Origin: Paraburkholderia rhynchosiae
GTDB taxonomy: Bacteria > Pseudomonadota > Gammaproteobacteria > Burkholderiales > Burkholderiaceae
Direction of reading: 5' to 3'
Assembly: GCF_002879865.1 (NCBI RefSeq)
Contig: NZ_PNXY01000007.1
Coordinates: 62,001-126,000 of the forward strand
DNA: 64,000 nt
Part shown: piece by piece, positions 50,739 through 60,747 of the stretch
Layout of the letters: each line of letters starts with the position of its first letter
Numbering within the stretch: position 1 is the first letter of the stretch
The notes under the pieces: generated by a model
The model's input: only the letters and a program-made list of their open reading frames with translations
What the model was told of the DNA's origin: nothing
Database searches by the model: none
Made by a program: the position numbers and the translations under genes

Positions 50739-50906
50739 GATGGCTCCTCGTCGAATGCGCACTACGATGCGGCGCCGAGCGACTGGCTTGTTCGCAATGC
50801 CTGACTCGCGCGCACATGATTATTTTATATCACAACATGATGAATATGAAAGTCCTACCGGCTCGGCAATCGGAACCCCGCGGCCAGGACAGGCCCACGC
50901 ATTTAC

Positions 50907-50935
50907 TTGACATCTAAACTATCTACGCCTAAATT
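50907..50935 (+). promoter_or_regulatory. sigma-70 promoter of the aromatic CoA degradation operon
   Basis: TTGACA (50907-50912) and TAAATT (50930-50935) are separated by 17 bases, 35 bases before the first ATG of the operon at 50971. The MarR regulator encoded in the operon is a candidate to bind here; the spacer TCTAAACTATCTACGCC is AT-rich. Confidence 0.6.
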
Positions 50936-50970
50936 AACCTCACCAGCAAAGTTCACAGTGGGGAACCAGC

Positions 50971-53343
50971 ATGCGCATCGTCTGTATCGGCGGCGGCCCG
51001 GCCGGGCTGTATTTCGGCCTGTTGATGAAGAGCAGGAACCCGTCGCACGATGTCACCGTCGTCGAGCGCAACCGTCCTTATGACACCTTCGGCTGGGGCG
51101 TGGTGTTCTCCGACCAGACGCTCGGCAATCTGCGCGCCGCCGACGCCCCGAGCGCTGATGCCATACTCGATGCCTTCAATCACTGGGACGACATCGAGAT
51201 CCACTTCGGCGGGCGTCAGGTTCGCTCGTCCGGCCACGGTTTTTGCGGCATCGGCCGCAAACGTCTGCTGAATATCTTGCAGGCGCGTTGCGAGGAACTG
51301 GGCGTGAAGCTCGTCTTCGAAACTCAGGTCACTGACGACACCACCTATCAAGCCGATCTCATCGTCGCGTGTGATGGAGCAAACAGCACGATCCGCCAGA
51401 AATACGCGGCGACTTACAAGCCGGACGTCGACATGCGCGATTGCCGCTTCGTCTGGCTCGGCACGCGAAAGCTGTTCGACGCGTTCACGTTCGCGTTCGA
51501 AAAGACGGAATTCGGCTGGTTTCAGGCGCACGCCTATCGTTTCGACGACGAGACGTCCACCTTCATCGTCGAAGCGCCGGAGCGCGTGTGGCGCGCCGCC
51601 GGACTCGACGAAATGAGCAAGGAAGACAGCATCGCCTTCTGCGAGAAGCTCTTCGCAAAGTATCTGGACGGCAATGCGTTGCTCTCGAACGCCGCGCATT
51701 TGCGCGGCTCATCGCAATGGATTCGGTTCCCACGCGTGGTCAATGAAGAATGGGTGCACTGGCGCAGCAATGCTTACGGTACGCAAACGCCAGTCGTTCT
51801 GATGGGCGACGCCGCGCATACCGCACACTTCTCGATCGGCTCGGGCACCAAGCTCGCGCTCGAAGATTCGATCGAACTGGCCAACAGCATCAGTGCGCAT
51901 CCCGGCGATTTGCCCGCGGCGTTGAAGCACTACACGGAAGTGCGCAGCGTCGACGTATTGCGTATTCAGAACGCCGCGCGCAATTCGACGGAGTGGTTCG
52001 AGCATGTCGAGCGCTATACGTCGTTCGAGCCGGAACAGTTCGCGTATTCGCTGCTCACGCGCTCGCAGCGAATCTCCCACGAGAACCTGCGCGAGCGCGA
52101 CGCGCGCTATCTGTCCGGCTTCGAAGACTGGCTCGCGCGACGTTCCGGCGTGGAGCGCGCGCCGCAAAAGCATTCCATCCCGCCGATGTTCACGCCGTTC
52201 ACGTTGCGCGGCGTCACGCTGAAGAACCGCGTTGTTGTGTCGCCGATGGCGCAGTACTCGGCCGTCGACGGAATTGCCGGTGACTATCACCTGATGCATC
52301 TCGGCGCGCGCGCCATGGGCGGCGCCGCGCTCGTCATGACCGAGATGACATGCGTATCGCCCGAAGCGCGCATCACGCCCGCCTGTCCCGGCATGTATGC
52401 GCCCGGGCATCTCAGCGCATGGAAGCGCATTGTCGATCTCGTGCACGGTCAGTCCGACGCGAAGATCGGTATCCAGCTCGGACATTCCGGCGCGAAAGGA
52501 TCGACACGTGTCGCGTGGGAAGGCATCGATCAGCCGCTTCCCGAAGGCAACTGGCCGCTGGTTTCCGCGTCGCCACAACAGTATCTGCGTGGCATCAGCC
52601 AATATTCGCGCGAAGCGACACACGAGGACCTGCGCGAAATAGAAGCGCAGTTCGTTCGCGCCACGCAGATGTCGGCGCAAGCGGGATTCGACTGGCTCGA
52701 ATTGCACTGTGCGCACGGCTATTTTCTGTCGAGCTTCCTGTCGCCGCTGACTAACCATCGCACCGACGAATACGGCGGCTCGCTCGAGAACCGCCTGCGT
52801 TACCCACTGCAAATCTTCAAGGCGATTCGTGCAGTATGGCCGCAGGACAAACCAGTTTCGGTGCGTATTTCGGCGAACGATTGGGTCGAAGGCGGCACTA
52901 CGCCCGACGACGCCGTGCAGATTGCTCGCGCGTTCAAGGCTGCGGGCGCCGACATGATCGACGTGTCGTCGGGCCAGGTCAGCAAGGACGAAAAGCCCGT
53001 GTACGGACGTATGTTCCAGACGCCGTTTGCCGATCGCGTGCGTAACGAGGCCGGCATCGCGACTATCGCCGTTGGCGCGATTTCCGAAGCGGACCACGTG
53101 AACAGCATCATCGCGGCGGGCCGCGCCGATCTTTGCGCGATCGCGCGTCCGCATCTCGCCAATCCATCGTGGACGTTGAATGAGGCCGCAAAAATAGGCT
53201 ATTTCGACGTGACGTGGCCAAACCAGTACGCCGCCGCGAAGTCGCAACTCGAACGCAATCTGGAACGCGAGCGCGCCCAGGTGGCGGCGAATGCGGGCCT
53301 CTCCGCGCAGCAGCGCGCACAACGCGCGGAAGGAACCACGTGA
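50971..53343 (+). CDS. abmA: 2-aminobenzoyl-CoA (or salicylyl-CoA type) monooxygenase/reductase, two-domain flavoprotein
   Basis: The 790-residue protein fuses two flavoenzymes. Residues 1 to about 390 are a group A FAD monooxygenase: [32 protein letters not shown] and [17 protein letters not shown]. From about 395 an old-yellow-enzyme type reductase follows: [59 protein letters not shown] and [14 protein letters not shown]. This fusion is the layout of 2-aminobenzoyl-CoA monooxygenase/reductase of Azoarcus evansii, which hydroxylates and reduces 2-aminobenzoyl-CoA. Databases also label it bifunctional salicylyl-CoA 5-hydroxylase/oxidoreductase. The operon's RidA protein favours the amino substrate. 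It is the first gene after a promoter. Confidence 0.9.
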   Translation: MRIVCIGGGPAGLYFGLLMKSRNPSHDVTVVERNRPYDTFGWGVVFSDQTLGNLRAADAPSADAILDAFNHWDDIEIHFGGRQVRSSGHGFCGIGRKRLLNILQARCEELGVKLVFETQVTDDTTYQADLIVACDGANSTIRQKYAATYKPDVDMRDCRFVWLGTRKLFDAFTFAFEKTEFGWFQAHAYRFDDETSTFIVEAPERVWRAAGLDEMSKEDSIAFCEKLFAKYLDGNALLSNAAHLRGSSQWIRFPRVVNEEWVHWRSNAYGTQTPVVLMGDAAHTAHFSIGSGTKLALEDSIELANSISAHPGDLPAALKHYTEVRSVDVLRIQNAARNSTEWFEHVERYTSFEPEQFAYSLLTRSQRISHENLRERDARYLSGFEDWLARRSGVERAPQKHSIPPMFTPFTLRGVTLKNRVVVSPMAQYSAVDGIAGDYHLMHLGARAMGGAALVMTEMTCVSPEARITPACPGMYAPGHLSAWKRIVDLVHGQSDAKIGIQLGHSGAKGSTRVAWEGIDQPLPEGNWPLVSASPQQYLRGISQYSREATHEDLREIEAQFVRATQMSAQAGFDWLELHCAHGYFLSSFLSPLTNHRTDEYGGSLENRLRYPLQIFKAIRAVWPQDKPVSVRISANDWVEGGTTPDDAVQIARAFKAAGADMIDVSSGQVSKDEKPVYGRMFQTPFADRVRNEAGIATIAVGAISEADHVNSIIAAGRADLCAIARPHLANPSWTLNEAAKIGYFDVTWPNQYAAAKSQLERNLERERAQVAANAGLSAQQRAQRAEGTT

Positions 53344-54113
53344 ACTCGACTCAATCTTCCCTCGCAGGACAGCATGCTGTCGTCACCGGCGGCGGCAGCG
53401 GCATTGGCGCGGCCATCGCGGAGGCGCTGCTGCGAACCGGCGTGCGCGTCACGCTGATGGGCCGCAATGCAGAGCGGCTCGACGCGCAGCGCGAAAAATG
53501 TCGCGCATTGGGCGACGTCGCGTGCATCACCGTCGACGTCACGCAAGAAGACTCCGTCGCGAACGCATTCAATAGAGCGGGCGCGGTCGATGTGCTCATC
53601 AATAACGCGGGCCAGGCGCAAGCCGCGCCGTTCACGCACACGGACATGACGCTTTGGCAACGCATGCTTGACGTGAACCTCACTGGCGTCTTTCTCGGCA
53701 CACGCGCCGTTTTGCCAGGCATGCTTGAACGCGGTCGCGGACGCATCGTCAATGTGGCAAGTACGGCGGGGCAAATCGGCTATGCGTATGTGGCCGCATA
53801 TTGCGCCGCGAAGCATGGCGTGATCGGTCTCACGCGCTCTCTTGCGCTTGAAGTCGCGACGAGGGGCATCACTGTCAACGCCGTTTGTCCAGGCTATACG
53901 GAGACAGAGTTGCTGCACGCATCGCTCGAACAGATCACCAGCAAGACGTCCCGCACCGAACAGCAGGCGCGCGAGACCTTGCTTCGTTCTAGTCCGCAAC
54001 ATCGCTTCGTGAGTCCGGAACAGGTTGCCAACGCAGTGTTGTGGCTGTGCCAGCCCGGCTCCGATGCGATCACGGGGCAATCCATTTCCATCTCCGGTGG
54101 AGAAGTCATGTGA
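53340..54113 (+). CDS. short-chain dehydrogenase of the aromatic CoA operon
   Basis: The 257-residue SDR starts at a GTG overlapping the monooxygenase stop (GTGA), with AAGGAA upstream. Motifs: [47 protein letters not shown] with serine and tyrosine, then [20 protein letters not shown] with lysine and SISGGEVM at the end. A 3-hydroxyacyl-CoA dehydrogenase step in the beta-oxidation-like part of the pathway is likely. The longer open frame overlaps the monooxygenase and is not needed. Confidence 0.9.
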   Translation: MNSTQSSLAGQHAVVTGGGSGIGAAIAEALLRTGVRVTLMGRNAERLDAQREKCRALGDVACITVDVTQEDSVANAFNRAGAVDVLINNAGQAQAAPFTHTDMTLWQRMLDVNLTGVFLGTRAVLPGMLERGRGRIVNVASTAGQIGYAYVAAYCAAKHGVIGLTRSLALEVATRGITVNAVCPGYTETELLHASLEQITSKTSRTEQQARETLLRSSPQHRFVSPEQVANAVLWLCQPGSDAITGQSISISGGEVM

Positions 54114-54682
54114 CCAGGTCATCCAACATCAAGAAGATCACGGCAGGCGAAACGAAGGCAGCGGAAACGAAAACGCCGCGCAAAGGTGTTGCGAAACCTG
54201 CGGAGAACGTCGTGGATCTGGAAATGAGCACCGGCACCGATAGTCACATGGGCTTGCGCCTGTGGCTGCGCATGCTGACCACGACGAATCTTGTGCAGGC
54301 CGAACTGCGCAAGCGTCTGCGTAACGAATTCGACACCACGTTGCCGCGCTTCGACTTGATGGCGCAACTCGAGCGCCATCCTGAAGGGCTGAAGATGACC
54401 GAACTATCGCGCCGTTTGATGGTGACGGGCGGCAACGTCACGGGCATTACGGATCAGCTCGAAAAAGAAGGCCTCGTGTCGCGCGATACCGACTCGAACG
54501 ACCGCCGCTCGATCAGCGTGTGCCTCACGCCGGCAGGCCGCAAAGCGTTCGACAGGATGGCGGTGGCGCATGAGCAGTGGGTGGTCGAACTGTTCGGCGG
54601 CTTGAGTCTCGACGAAAAGTCGCGCACACATCAGCGACTCGGCAAATTGAAAAAACATCTGCTGGACAGTCTGAAAGACTAA
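54110..54682 (+). CDS. MarR-family transcriptional regulator of the aromatic CoA operon
   Basis: The 190-residue protein starts at GTG in an ATGTGA overlap with the dehydrogenase stop. After a basic tail of about 45 residues it shows the MarR winged helix: [60 protein letters not shown] and [12 protein letters not shown]. MarR proteins linked to aryl-CoA degradation are typically repressors released by the CoA thioester. Being encoded inside the operon allows autoregulation through the promoter at 50907. Confidence 0.92.
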   Translation: MTRSSNIKKITAGETKAAETKTPRKGVAKPAENVVDLEMSTGTDSHMGLRLWLRMLTTTNLVQAELRKRLRNEFDTTLPRFDLMAQLERHPEGLKMTELSRRLMVTGGNVTGITDQLEKEGLVSRDTDSNDRRSISVCLTPAGRKAFDRMAVAHEQWVVELFGGLSLDEKSRTHQRLGKLKKHLLDSLKD

Positions 54683-54704
54683 TTGGCGAGCAAAGGAGAC
54701 ACAC

Positions 54705-55556
54705 ATGACACGTTCGAACGTCGATGCACTGTTGGCCGGCAATCGCATTACCTTGGCAGGTTACGAGGCGCGGCACTTCGGCTGGTCGGTCGCGAATAAA
54801 GTCGCGACCATCACGTTGAATCGCCCGGAGAGAAAGAACCCGCTCACCTTCGAATCGTATGCAGAGTTGCGCGATCTGTTCCGCCAGCTCACGTATGCGG
54901 CCGACGTCAAAGCCGTCGTGATCCACGGTGCCGGCGAAAACTTTTGTTCGGGCGGCGACGTGCACGACATCATCGCGCCGCTGATCGATCTGCCAATGCC
55001 TGAGCTATTGCTCTTTACACGCATGACCGGCGACCTCGTCAAAGCCATGCGCCATTGTCCACAGCCAATAATCGCCGCCGTCGACGGCGTGTGCGCCGGC
55101 GCGGGCGCGATTCTCGCGATGTCGTCCGACATGCGCCTGGGCACCGCGCGCAGCAAGCTCGCGTTTCTGTTTTCGCGCGTCGGACTTGCGGGTTGCGACA
55201 TGGGCGCCTGCTCAATCCTGCCGCGCATCATCGGTCAGGGACGCGCCGCCGAATTGCTTTTCACGGGCCGCTCGGCGAGCGGCGACGAAGGCTACGCATG
55301 GGGCTTTTATAACCGCCTTTGCGAACCCACCGCGGTTCTCGAAGATGCGCAAAACCTCGCCGCTGATCTCGTCGCCGGCCCCACGTTCGCGCATGGCATC
55401 ACGAAGAAGATGCTGCACCAGGAATGGAGCATGAGCATCGACGAAGCAATCGAGTCCGAAGCACAGGCGCAAGCCATCTGCATGAGCACTCGCGATTTCG
55501 AGCGCGCGTATCAGGCGTTCGCCGCAAAATCGCGCCCCGTATTCGAGGGAGATTGA
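54705..55556 (+). CDS. enoyl-CoA hydratase family protein of the aromatic CoA operon
   Basis: The 283-residue crotonase-fold protein has a strong AAGGAG site. Motifs: [20 protein letters not shown], the oxyanion-hole region [40 protein letters not shown] and the region [20 protein letters not shown] with aspartate where classical hydratases often have glutamate. It probably hydrates or opens the ring-derived enoyl-CoA after the monooxygenase step. The longer N-terminus (residues 1-25) is unusual for short hydratases. Confidence 0.88.
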   Translation: MTRSNVDALLAGNRITLAGYEARHFGWSVANKVATITLNRPERKNPLTFESYAELRDLFRQLTYAADVKAVVIHGAGENFCSGGDVHDIIAPLIDLPMPELLLFTRMTGDLVKAMRHCPQPIIAAVDGVCAGAGAILAMSSDMRLGTARSKLAFLFSRVGLAGCDMGACSILPRIIGQGRAAELLFTGRSASGDEGYAWGFYNRLCEPTAVLEDAQNLAADLVAGPTFAHGITKKMLHQEWSMSIDEAIESEAQAQAICMSTRDFERAYQAFAAKSRPVFEGD

Positions 55557-55557
55557 G

Positions 55558-56766
55558 TTGAGCGCCGATAAAAACGTCGATCTGCATAGCGCGCTCGCCT
55601 GGCCTTTCTTCGAGCCGCGTCATCGCGAACTGGCTGCGGCTATCGAAGCATGGTGCCGTGAAAATCTATCGCACGTTGAACACGGCGATGTGGATGCCAC
55701 TTGCCGTCAACTGGTGCGCGAACTCGGCGCGGCCGGATGGCTCAAGTATGGCGTCGGCGGCATGGCATACGGCGGCCACGGCGACACGATCGACACGCGC
55801 GCGGTCTGCCTGCTGCGCGAAACGCTCGCCAAACATTCAGGCCTCGCAGACTTTGCTCTGGCAATGCAAGGACTCGGCTCCGGCGCGATCTCGCTTGGCG
55901 GCACACATGAACAGAAGACGCGCTACTTGCCGCGCGTCGCGAACGGCACCGCAATCGCGGCGTTCGCTTTGTCCGAACCGGAAGCAGGATCGGACGTCGC
56001 CGCAATGTCGCTCGCTGCACGCGAGGACGGCGACGCCTATGTGCTCGACGGCGACAAGACGTGGATATCGAATGGCGGCATCGCCGATTTTTATGTCGTC
56101 TTTGCACGCACCGGCGAAGCGCCAGGCGCGCGCGGCATCAGCGCGTTCATTGTGGATGCCGATACGCCGGGGCTCGAAATCGCCGAACGCATCGACGTGA
56201 TTGCGCCGCATCCTCTCGCGCGTTTGCATTTTGCGGGCGCACGCGTGCCGCGTAGCCAGATGCTCGGCGTGCCTGGCGAAGGCTTCAGGCTCGCGATGCG
56301 CACGCTCGATATTTTCCGCACGTCAGTGGCGGCCGCGTCGCTCGGTTTCGCGCGACACGCGATGGCCGAGGGACTTTCACGCGCAGCATCGCGCAAGATG
56401 TTCGGCCAGACACTCGGCGATTTTCAACTGACACAAGCGAAGCTCGCACAAATGGCGCTGACCATCGACAGCAGCGCGCTGCTCGTCTATCGCGCGGCAT
56501 GGCTGCGCGATCAGGGCGAAAGCGTCACACGCGAAGCCGCGATGGCGAAGTGGCATGCAAGCGAAGGCGCGCAGCAGGTGATCGACGCCGCCGTGCAACT
56601 TTACGGCGGCATGGGCGTGCAAAGCGGCACCGCCGTCGAGATGCTGTATCGCGAGATTCGCGCGTTGCGCATTTACGAAGGCGCAACCGAAGTGCAGCAA
56701 TTGATCGTGGGCCGCGATCTGCTGAGAGCACACGCTGCCGCAAGCTCTGGAGAACGTGCGGAATGA
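55558..56766 (+). CDS. acyl-CoA dehydrogenase of the aromatic CoA operon
   Basis: The 402-residue flavoprotein starts at TTG one base after the hydratase stop, with GAGGGAG six bases upstream. The acyl-CoA dehydrogenase pattern is clear: [79 protein letters not shown] and [20 protein letters not shown], with [18 protein letters not shown] at the end. It oxidises a ring-derived acyl-CoA to an enoyl-CoA. It overlaps the thioesterase gene by four bases. Confidence 0.93.
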   Translation: MSADKNVDLHSALAWPFFEPRHRELAAAIEAWCRENLSHVEHGDVDATCRQLVRELGAAGWLKYGVGGMAYGGHGDTIDTRAVCLLRETLAKHSGLADFALAMQGLGSGAISLGGTHEQKTRYLPRVANGTAIAAFALSEPEAGSDVAAMSLAAREDGDAYVLDGDKTWISNGGIADFYVVFARTGEAPGARGISAFIVDADTPGLEIAERIDVIAPHPLARLHFAGARVPRSQMLGVPGEGFRLAMRTLDIFRTSVAAASLGFARHAMAEGLSRAASRKMFGQTLGDFQLTQAKLAQMALTIDSSALLVYRAAWLRDQGESVTREAAMAKWHASEGAQQVIDAAVQLYGGMGVQSGTAVEMLYREIRALRIYEGATEVQQLIVGRDLLRAHAAASSGERAE

Positions 56767-57206
56767 CTACTCACTTCGAAAGGCCCGTACGTATCCGCTT
56801 TTCGCACTGCGATCCGGCGGGCATCGTGTTCTTTCCGCAATATCTGGTGATGACCAACGCGTTGGTCGAAGACTGGTTCAACGAAGGTTTGTGCATCGAC
56901 TACGCGCAGATGATCGGCCAACGCCGTATCGGCCTGCCGATCGTCAAACTCGACTGCGAGTTTTCGCGTCCGAGCCAGATGGGTGAAACCATCATGCTGA
57001 CGCTGAAGGTTGCGGCAATCGGGCAGCGTTCGATCAGCATCGACATTCTCGGTCATAGCAACGGCGAAGCGCGCTTTCGCGCAAAGCAGGTGCTCGTGAC
57101 GACGTCGCTGGAAAGCGGCCGCTCCATCGACATTCCCACCGACATCGCGAATGCACTCGCGATGTTCGCACCACAGCCTGAATTCAGCGAGGCGCAACGC
57201 TCATGA
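56763..57206 (+). CDS. hotdog-fold acyl-CoA thioesterase (4-hydroxybenzoyl-CoA thioesterase type)
   Basis: The 147-residue protein starts in an ATGA overlap with the dehydrogenase stop. It has the 4HBT signature [20 protein letters not shown], where the aspartate is catalytic, and [19 protein letters not shown]. It should hydrolyse aryl- or acyl-CoA thioesters, possibly rescuing CoA when the pathway stalls. It overlaps the RidA gene by four bases. Confidence 0.92.
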   Translation: MTTHFERPVRIRFSHCDPAGIVFFPQYLVMTNALVEDWFNEGLCIDYAQMIGQRRIGLPIVKLDCEFSRPSQMGETIMLTLKVAAIGQRSISIDILGHSNGEARFRAKQVLVTTSLESGRSIDIPTDIANALAMFAPQPEFSEAQRS

Positions 57207-57598
57207 AAAAAGCTCTTCTTCCCGCCGGCTGGATCAAACCGCGCGGTTATGCGAACGGCGTCGCGGCAACCGGCACGCAAGTGTTTATTGCAGGTCAGAT
57301 CGGCTGGGACGAACAGGCGCGCTTCCAGAGCACCGACTTCGCCGGCCAGGCCATTCAGGCGCTCAGGAATGTGCTAGCCGTGCTGCATGAAGCGGGAGGC
57401 AAGCCTGAGCATCTGGTGCGCCTGACGTGGTACGTCACCGATAAACGCGAGTACCTCGCATCGTTGAAGGAAATCGGCCGCGCGTTTCGCGAGTTGATCG
57501 GCGACTACGACATCGCGATGAGTGCGGTGCAAGTCGTTGCGTTGATCGAAGACGAAGCCAAGGTCGAGATCGAAGCAACTGCCGTGATTCCGCAGTAA
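57203..57598 (+). CDS. RidA family (YjgF/Rid) enamine/imine deaminase-like protein
   Basis: The 131-residue protein has the RidA pattern: AGQIGWDEQARFQSTDFAGQ, QALRNVLAVLHEAGGKPEHL, VRLTWYVTDKREYL, and KVEIEATAVIP at the end. The arginine usually found near residue 105 (in the CPxxRxxV region) is not obvious; instead the region reads MSAVQVVALIEDEAKVEIEA, so it belongs to a Rid subfamily rather than RidA proper. Rid proteins hydrolyse reactive enamines/imines. In this operon the expected substrate is the amino-enone-CoA made by the monooxygenase/reductase, releasing ammonia; this is inference from context. Confidence 0.88.
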   Translation: MKKALLPAGWIKPRGYANGVAATGTQVFIAGQIGWDEQARFQSTDFAGQAIQALRNVLAVLHEAGGKPEHLVRLTWYVTDKREYLASLKEIGRAFRELIGDYDIAMSAVQVVALIEDEAKVEIEATAVIPQ

Positions 57599-57659
57599 GG
57601 ACACGCAGCCCCTCGTCAACTGAAGCGTACACAGCCGGCTCAACACCCGGGAGACCACG

Positions 57660-59300
57660 ATGGAACCGTCAGCACACGTCGATACTTTCGCGCGCGACAA
57701 TCTTCCGCCGCAGGATCAATGGCCTGTTTTTCTGCTGGACAATCCCGACGTCGCTTACCCAGCGCGTTTCAATTGCGCGACCGAACTGCTCGATAGGACG
57801 ATCGAAATGGGTCACGGCGAGCGTCCGGCGATATGGTCGCTGCTCGACGGCGAACCGTGTGCCACGACTTACAACGAATTGCTCGCGATGGTGAATCGCA
57901 GCGCGCATGTGCTGGTCGATGAAATGGGTTTGAAGCCGGGTAATCGCGTTCTGTTGCGCGGGCCCAATACGTTGCAGATGGCAATCGCGACACTCGCGGC
58001 ATTAAAGGTTGGCCTTGTTGCCGTGCCGACCATGCCGCTGCTGCGCGCAAAGGAATTGAAGCAGATCATCGTGAAGGCGCAAGTCGGCGCGGCACTTTGC
58101 GACGCGCGTCTGACAGAAGAACTCGCGCGCTGCAACGATCCGCACGACGAGTGTTACTGTGCGGATTTAAAGCAAACGCTGCTGTTTCATGACGATGCGG
58201 CCGGTTCGCTCGATACGCTCGCGATCAACAAACCCGCTGACTTCACTGCGTGCGATACCGCAGCCGACGACGTCTGTCTGATCGCCTTCACGAGCGGCAC
58301 CACGGGCGCGCCGAAAGGCTGCATGCATTTTCATCGCGACGTATTAGCGATGTGCGATCTGTTCCCGCGCCATGTGCTGAGGCCTTCGTCCAGCGATATT
58401 TTCTGCGGCACGCCGCCGCTCGCGTTCACGTTCGGACTCGGCGGCTTGTTATGTTTTCCGCTGCGCGCGGGTGCGTCGACGGTATTGATCGAGAAGCTCA
58501 CGCCCGAGACTTTGTTGCAGACAGTCGAGCGCTTTCACGCGACCGTCATGTTCACCGCGCCGACTTTCTATCGGCAGATGGCGCCGCTCGTCGCGCATCA
58601 CGACGTGTCGAGCTTGCAAAAGACGGTATCGGCGGGTGAGGCGTTGCCTGATTCGACACGGCGTCTTTGGCATGACGCGACCGGCATCGACATGATCGAC
58701 GGTATTGGCGGCACCGAGTTGATCCACATTTTTATTTCGGCGCAGGGCAGCGAGATACGTCCGCATGCAATCGGCCGCGCGGTGCCGGGCTATGTCGTGC
58801 AGGCCGTGGACGACGCGATGCAACCCGTTGCGCCCGGCACTATCGGCAAGCTCGCGGTGCGCGGGCCGACCGGTTGTCGTTATCTCGCTGATGAACGGCA
58901 ACTGAAGTTCGTCCGCGACGGCTGGAATCTGCCGGGTGATTCCGTGTACCTCGACGAAGACGGCTACGTGTTCTACCAGGCGCGCGCCGACGACATGATC
59001 GTCTCCGCCGGCTACAACATCTCCGGCCCTGAAGTGGAAAGCGTGTTGCTGCAACACGAGGCGGTGGCGGAGTGCGGCGTGGTCGGCGTGCCCGACGAGA
59101 CGCGCGGGCAGATCGTGAAGGCATTCATCGTGCTCAATCCCGGCTATGCGCCGGACGACAAACTCGTCGCGCAACTCCAGGATTTCGTGAAAAATACGGT
59201 GGCGCCGTATAAATATCCACGCGTCATTGTTTTCGCCGATTCACTGCCGCGCACTGAAACGGGCAAGCTCAAGCGCTTCGAATTGCGTACGATGGCGTAG
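57660..59300 (+). CDS. abmG: aryl-CoA ligase, probably 2-aminobenzoate-CoA ligase
   Basis: The 546-residue AMP-forming ligase has the phosphate loop LIAFTSGTTGAPKGCMHFHR, DGIGGTELIHIFISA, the hinge region YQARADDMIVSAGYNISGPE and the C-terminal lysine in ETGKLKRFEL. The N-terminal part LPPQDQWPVFLLDNPDVAYP and sequence flavour match benzoate/2-aminobenzoate-CoA ligases. It activates the aromatic acid with ATP and CoA, starting the pathway. It follows the RidA gene after 61 bases. Substrate specificity (2-aminobenzoate versus benzoate or salicylate) is inferred from the operon. Confidence 0.88.
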   Translation: MEPSAHVDTFARDNLPPQDQWPVFLLDNPDVAYPARFNCATELLDRTIEMGHGERPAIWSLLDGEPCATTYNELLAMVNRSAHVLVDEMGLKPGNRVLLRGPNTLQMAIATLAALKVGLVAVPTMPLLRAKELKQIIVKAQVGAALCDARLTEELARCNDPHDECYCADLKQTLLFHDDAAGSLDTLAINKPADFTACDTAADDVCLIAFTSGTTGAPKGCMHFHRDVLAMCDLFPRHVLRPSSSDIFCGTPPLAFTFGLGGLLCFPLRAGASTVLIEKLTPETLLQTVERFHATVMFTAPTFYRQMAPLVAHHDVSSLQKTVSAGEALPDSTRRLWHDATGIDMIDGIGGTELIHIFISAQGSEIRPHAIGRAVPGYVVQAVDDAMQPVAPGTIGKLAVRGPTGCRYLADERQLKFVRDGWNLPGDSVYLDEDGYVFYQARADDMIVSAGYNISGPEVESVLLQHEAVAECGVVGVPDETRGQIVKAFIVLNPGYAPDDKLVAQLQDFVKNTVAPYKYPRVIVFADSLPRTETGKLKRFELRTMA

Positions 59301-59343
59301 CGCTTTCGTTGCTCTCGCGCGTACATCTCAGGAGAACAAACGC

Positions 59344-60573
59344 ATGGCCAGCTCTTTGATGGAAGTCGTCGCCCAGGATGGCGGCCGTTTTAACGCCTAC
59401 GTCGCGCGTCCGAAGCAAGGCTCGGGCCCTGGACTCGTTCTGTTGCAGGAGATTTTCGGCATCAACGACGCCATGAAGGAGACGGCCGAGCGCTTCGCCG
59501 AGGAAGGCTATGTGGTGCTGGTGCCCGATCTGTTCTGGCGCATCAAGCCGGGCATCGACCTCGGTTATGGCAGTGCCGACATGAAGCAGGCACTCGACTA
59601 TCTCGGTCAGTTCGACGCCGATCTCGCCGTCGACGATATCGTGGCCACGATTGCGACATTGCGTGCAATGCCCGAACAGGCCGGCAAAGTGGGCGCGGTG
59701 GGTTACTGCCTCGGCGGCAAGCTCGCGTTTTTGAGCGCGGCGCGTACCGATGTGGACTGTGCGGTCAGCTACTACGGCGTGGGCCTCGACGCTTATCTGG
59801 ACGAGGTACCGGCCGTGCGCTGTCCGATGGTGTTTCACTTCCCCGAAAACGACGCACATTGCTCGCCGGAAACGCGCGAGCGGATCAGCGCCGCGCTGAG
59901 CACGCGGCCGCAAATCGAGCAGTACGTGTACCCCGGTTGCGATCATGCGTTCGCGGCGTCAGCGCGTGTGCAATACGACAAGCCCGCCGCGATGATGGCG
60001 TATTCGCGCACGCTTGCGCTGCTGCGCAAAGTGCTTGGTCCGGTCTACGATCTGAACGCGCTATGGGAGGCGCATTGCTACCATGAGTTCGCCACGCGGG
60101 ATGTGGATGCGGTTATGCCGACGATGGTCGCGCAGCCCTACGTCAATCACGTGCCTACGATGACCGGCGGTGTCGGTCATGACAATCTCCAGCGCTTCTA
60201 TACGCATCACTTCGTCAATTCGAATCCGTCTGATACAAAGCTGATTCCGATTTCGCGAACCATCGGCGCGGACCGTATCGTCGACGAATTCATTTTCAGT
60301 TGCACGCATAGCTGTGAGATCGACTGGCTATTGCCGGGCGTTGCGCCGACCGGAAAGTATTTCGAGGTGCCGATGCTGGCCGTGGTGTGCTTTCGCGGCG
60401 ATAAGCTTTATAACGAGCATATCTACTGGGATCAGGCTAGCGTGCTGGTGCAGGTGGGCTTGCTGAATCCGGAGGGACTGCCGGTGGCGGGTATTGAAAG
60501 CGCGCGCAAGTTGCTGGATGAGACGTTGCCGTCGAATGGGCTGATGGGGGGCACTCCGCCCAGGAATTCGTAG
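59344..60573 (+). CDS. dienelactone hydrolase fused to an NTF2/SnoaL-like domain
   Basis: The 409-residue protein starts at 59344 behind AGGAG. Residues 1 to about 235 are a dienelactone hydrolase: LVLLQEIFGINDAMKETAER, GYCLGGKLAF with the nucleophilic cysteine, FHFPENDAHCSPE with aspartate and YPGCDHAFAA with histidine. Residues from about 245 (LWEAHCYHEFATRDVDAVMP to LNPEGLPVAGIESARKLLDE) resemble an NTF2/SnoaL-type cone domain. It is 43 bases after the ligase and probably the last operon gene. It may hydrolyse a lactone or ester formed after ring opening; the fusion's role is unknown. Confidence 0.82.
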   Translation: MASSLMEVVAQDGGRFNAYVARPKQGSGPGLVLLQEIFGINDAMKETAERFAEEGYVVLVPDLFWRIKPGIDLGYGSADMKQALDYLGQFDADLAVDDIVATIATLRAMPEQAGKVGAVGYCLGGKLAFLSAARTDVDCAVSYYGVGLDAYLDEVPAVRCPMVFHFPENDAHCSPETRERISAALSTRPQIEQYVYPGCDHAFAASARVQYDKPAAMMAYSRTLALLRKVLGPVYDLNALWEAHCYHEFATRDVDAVMPTMVAQPYVNHVPTMTGGVGHDNLQRFYTHHFVNSNPSDTKLIPISRTIGADRIVDEFIFSCTHSCEIDWLLPGVAPTGKYFEVPMLAVVCFRGDKLYNEHIYWDQASVLVQVGLLNPEGLPVAGIESARKLLDETLPSNGLMGGTPPRNS

Positions 60574-60747
60574 TTGTGACCCAAAACTCGCGAGTGCTAG
60601 ACTCAAAAACCCCTTGCCCTCGACGAGTTGCCGACCGTGTTGTCAACATCGCGCCGGGCGGCGGGCCCGTCCGGCATCGCGTTGAAACGACCTAATATGC
60701 TCGAAGCCGCCGGCAATCCCAACCGACCGCGGAAAAGGAGCGCCCGC

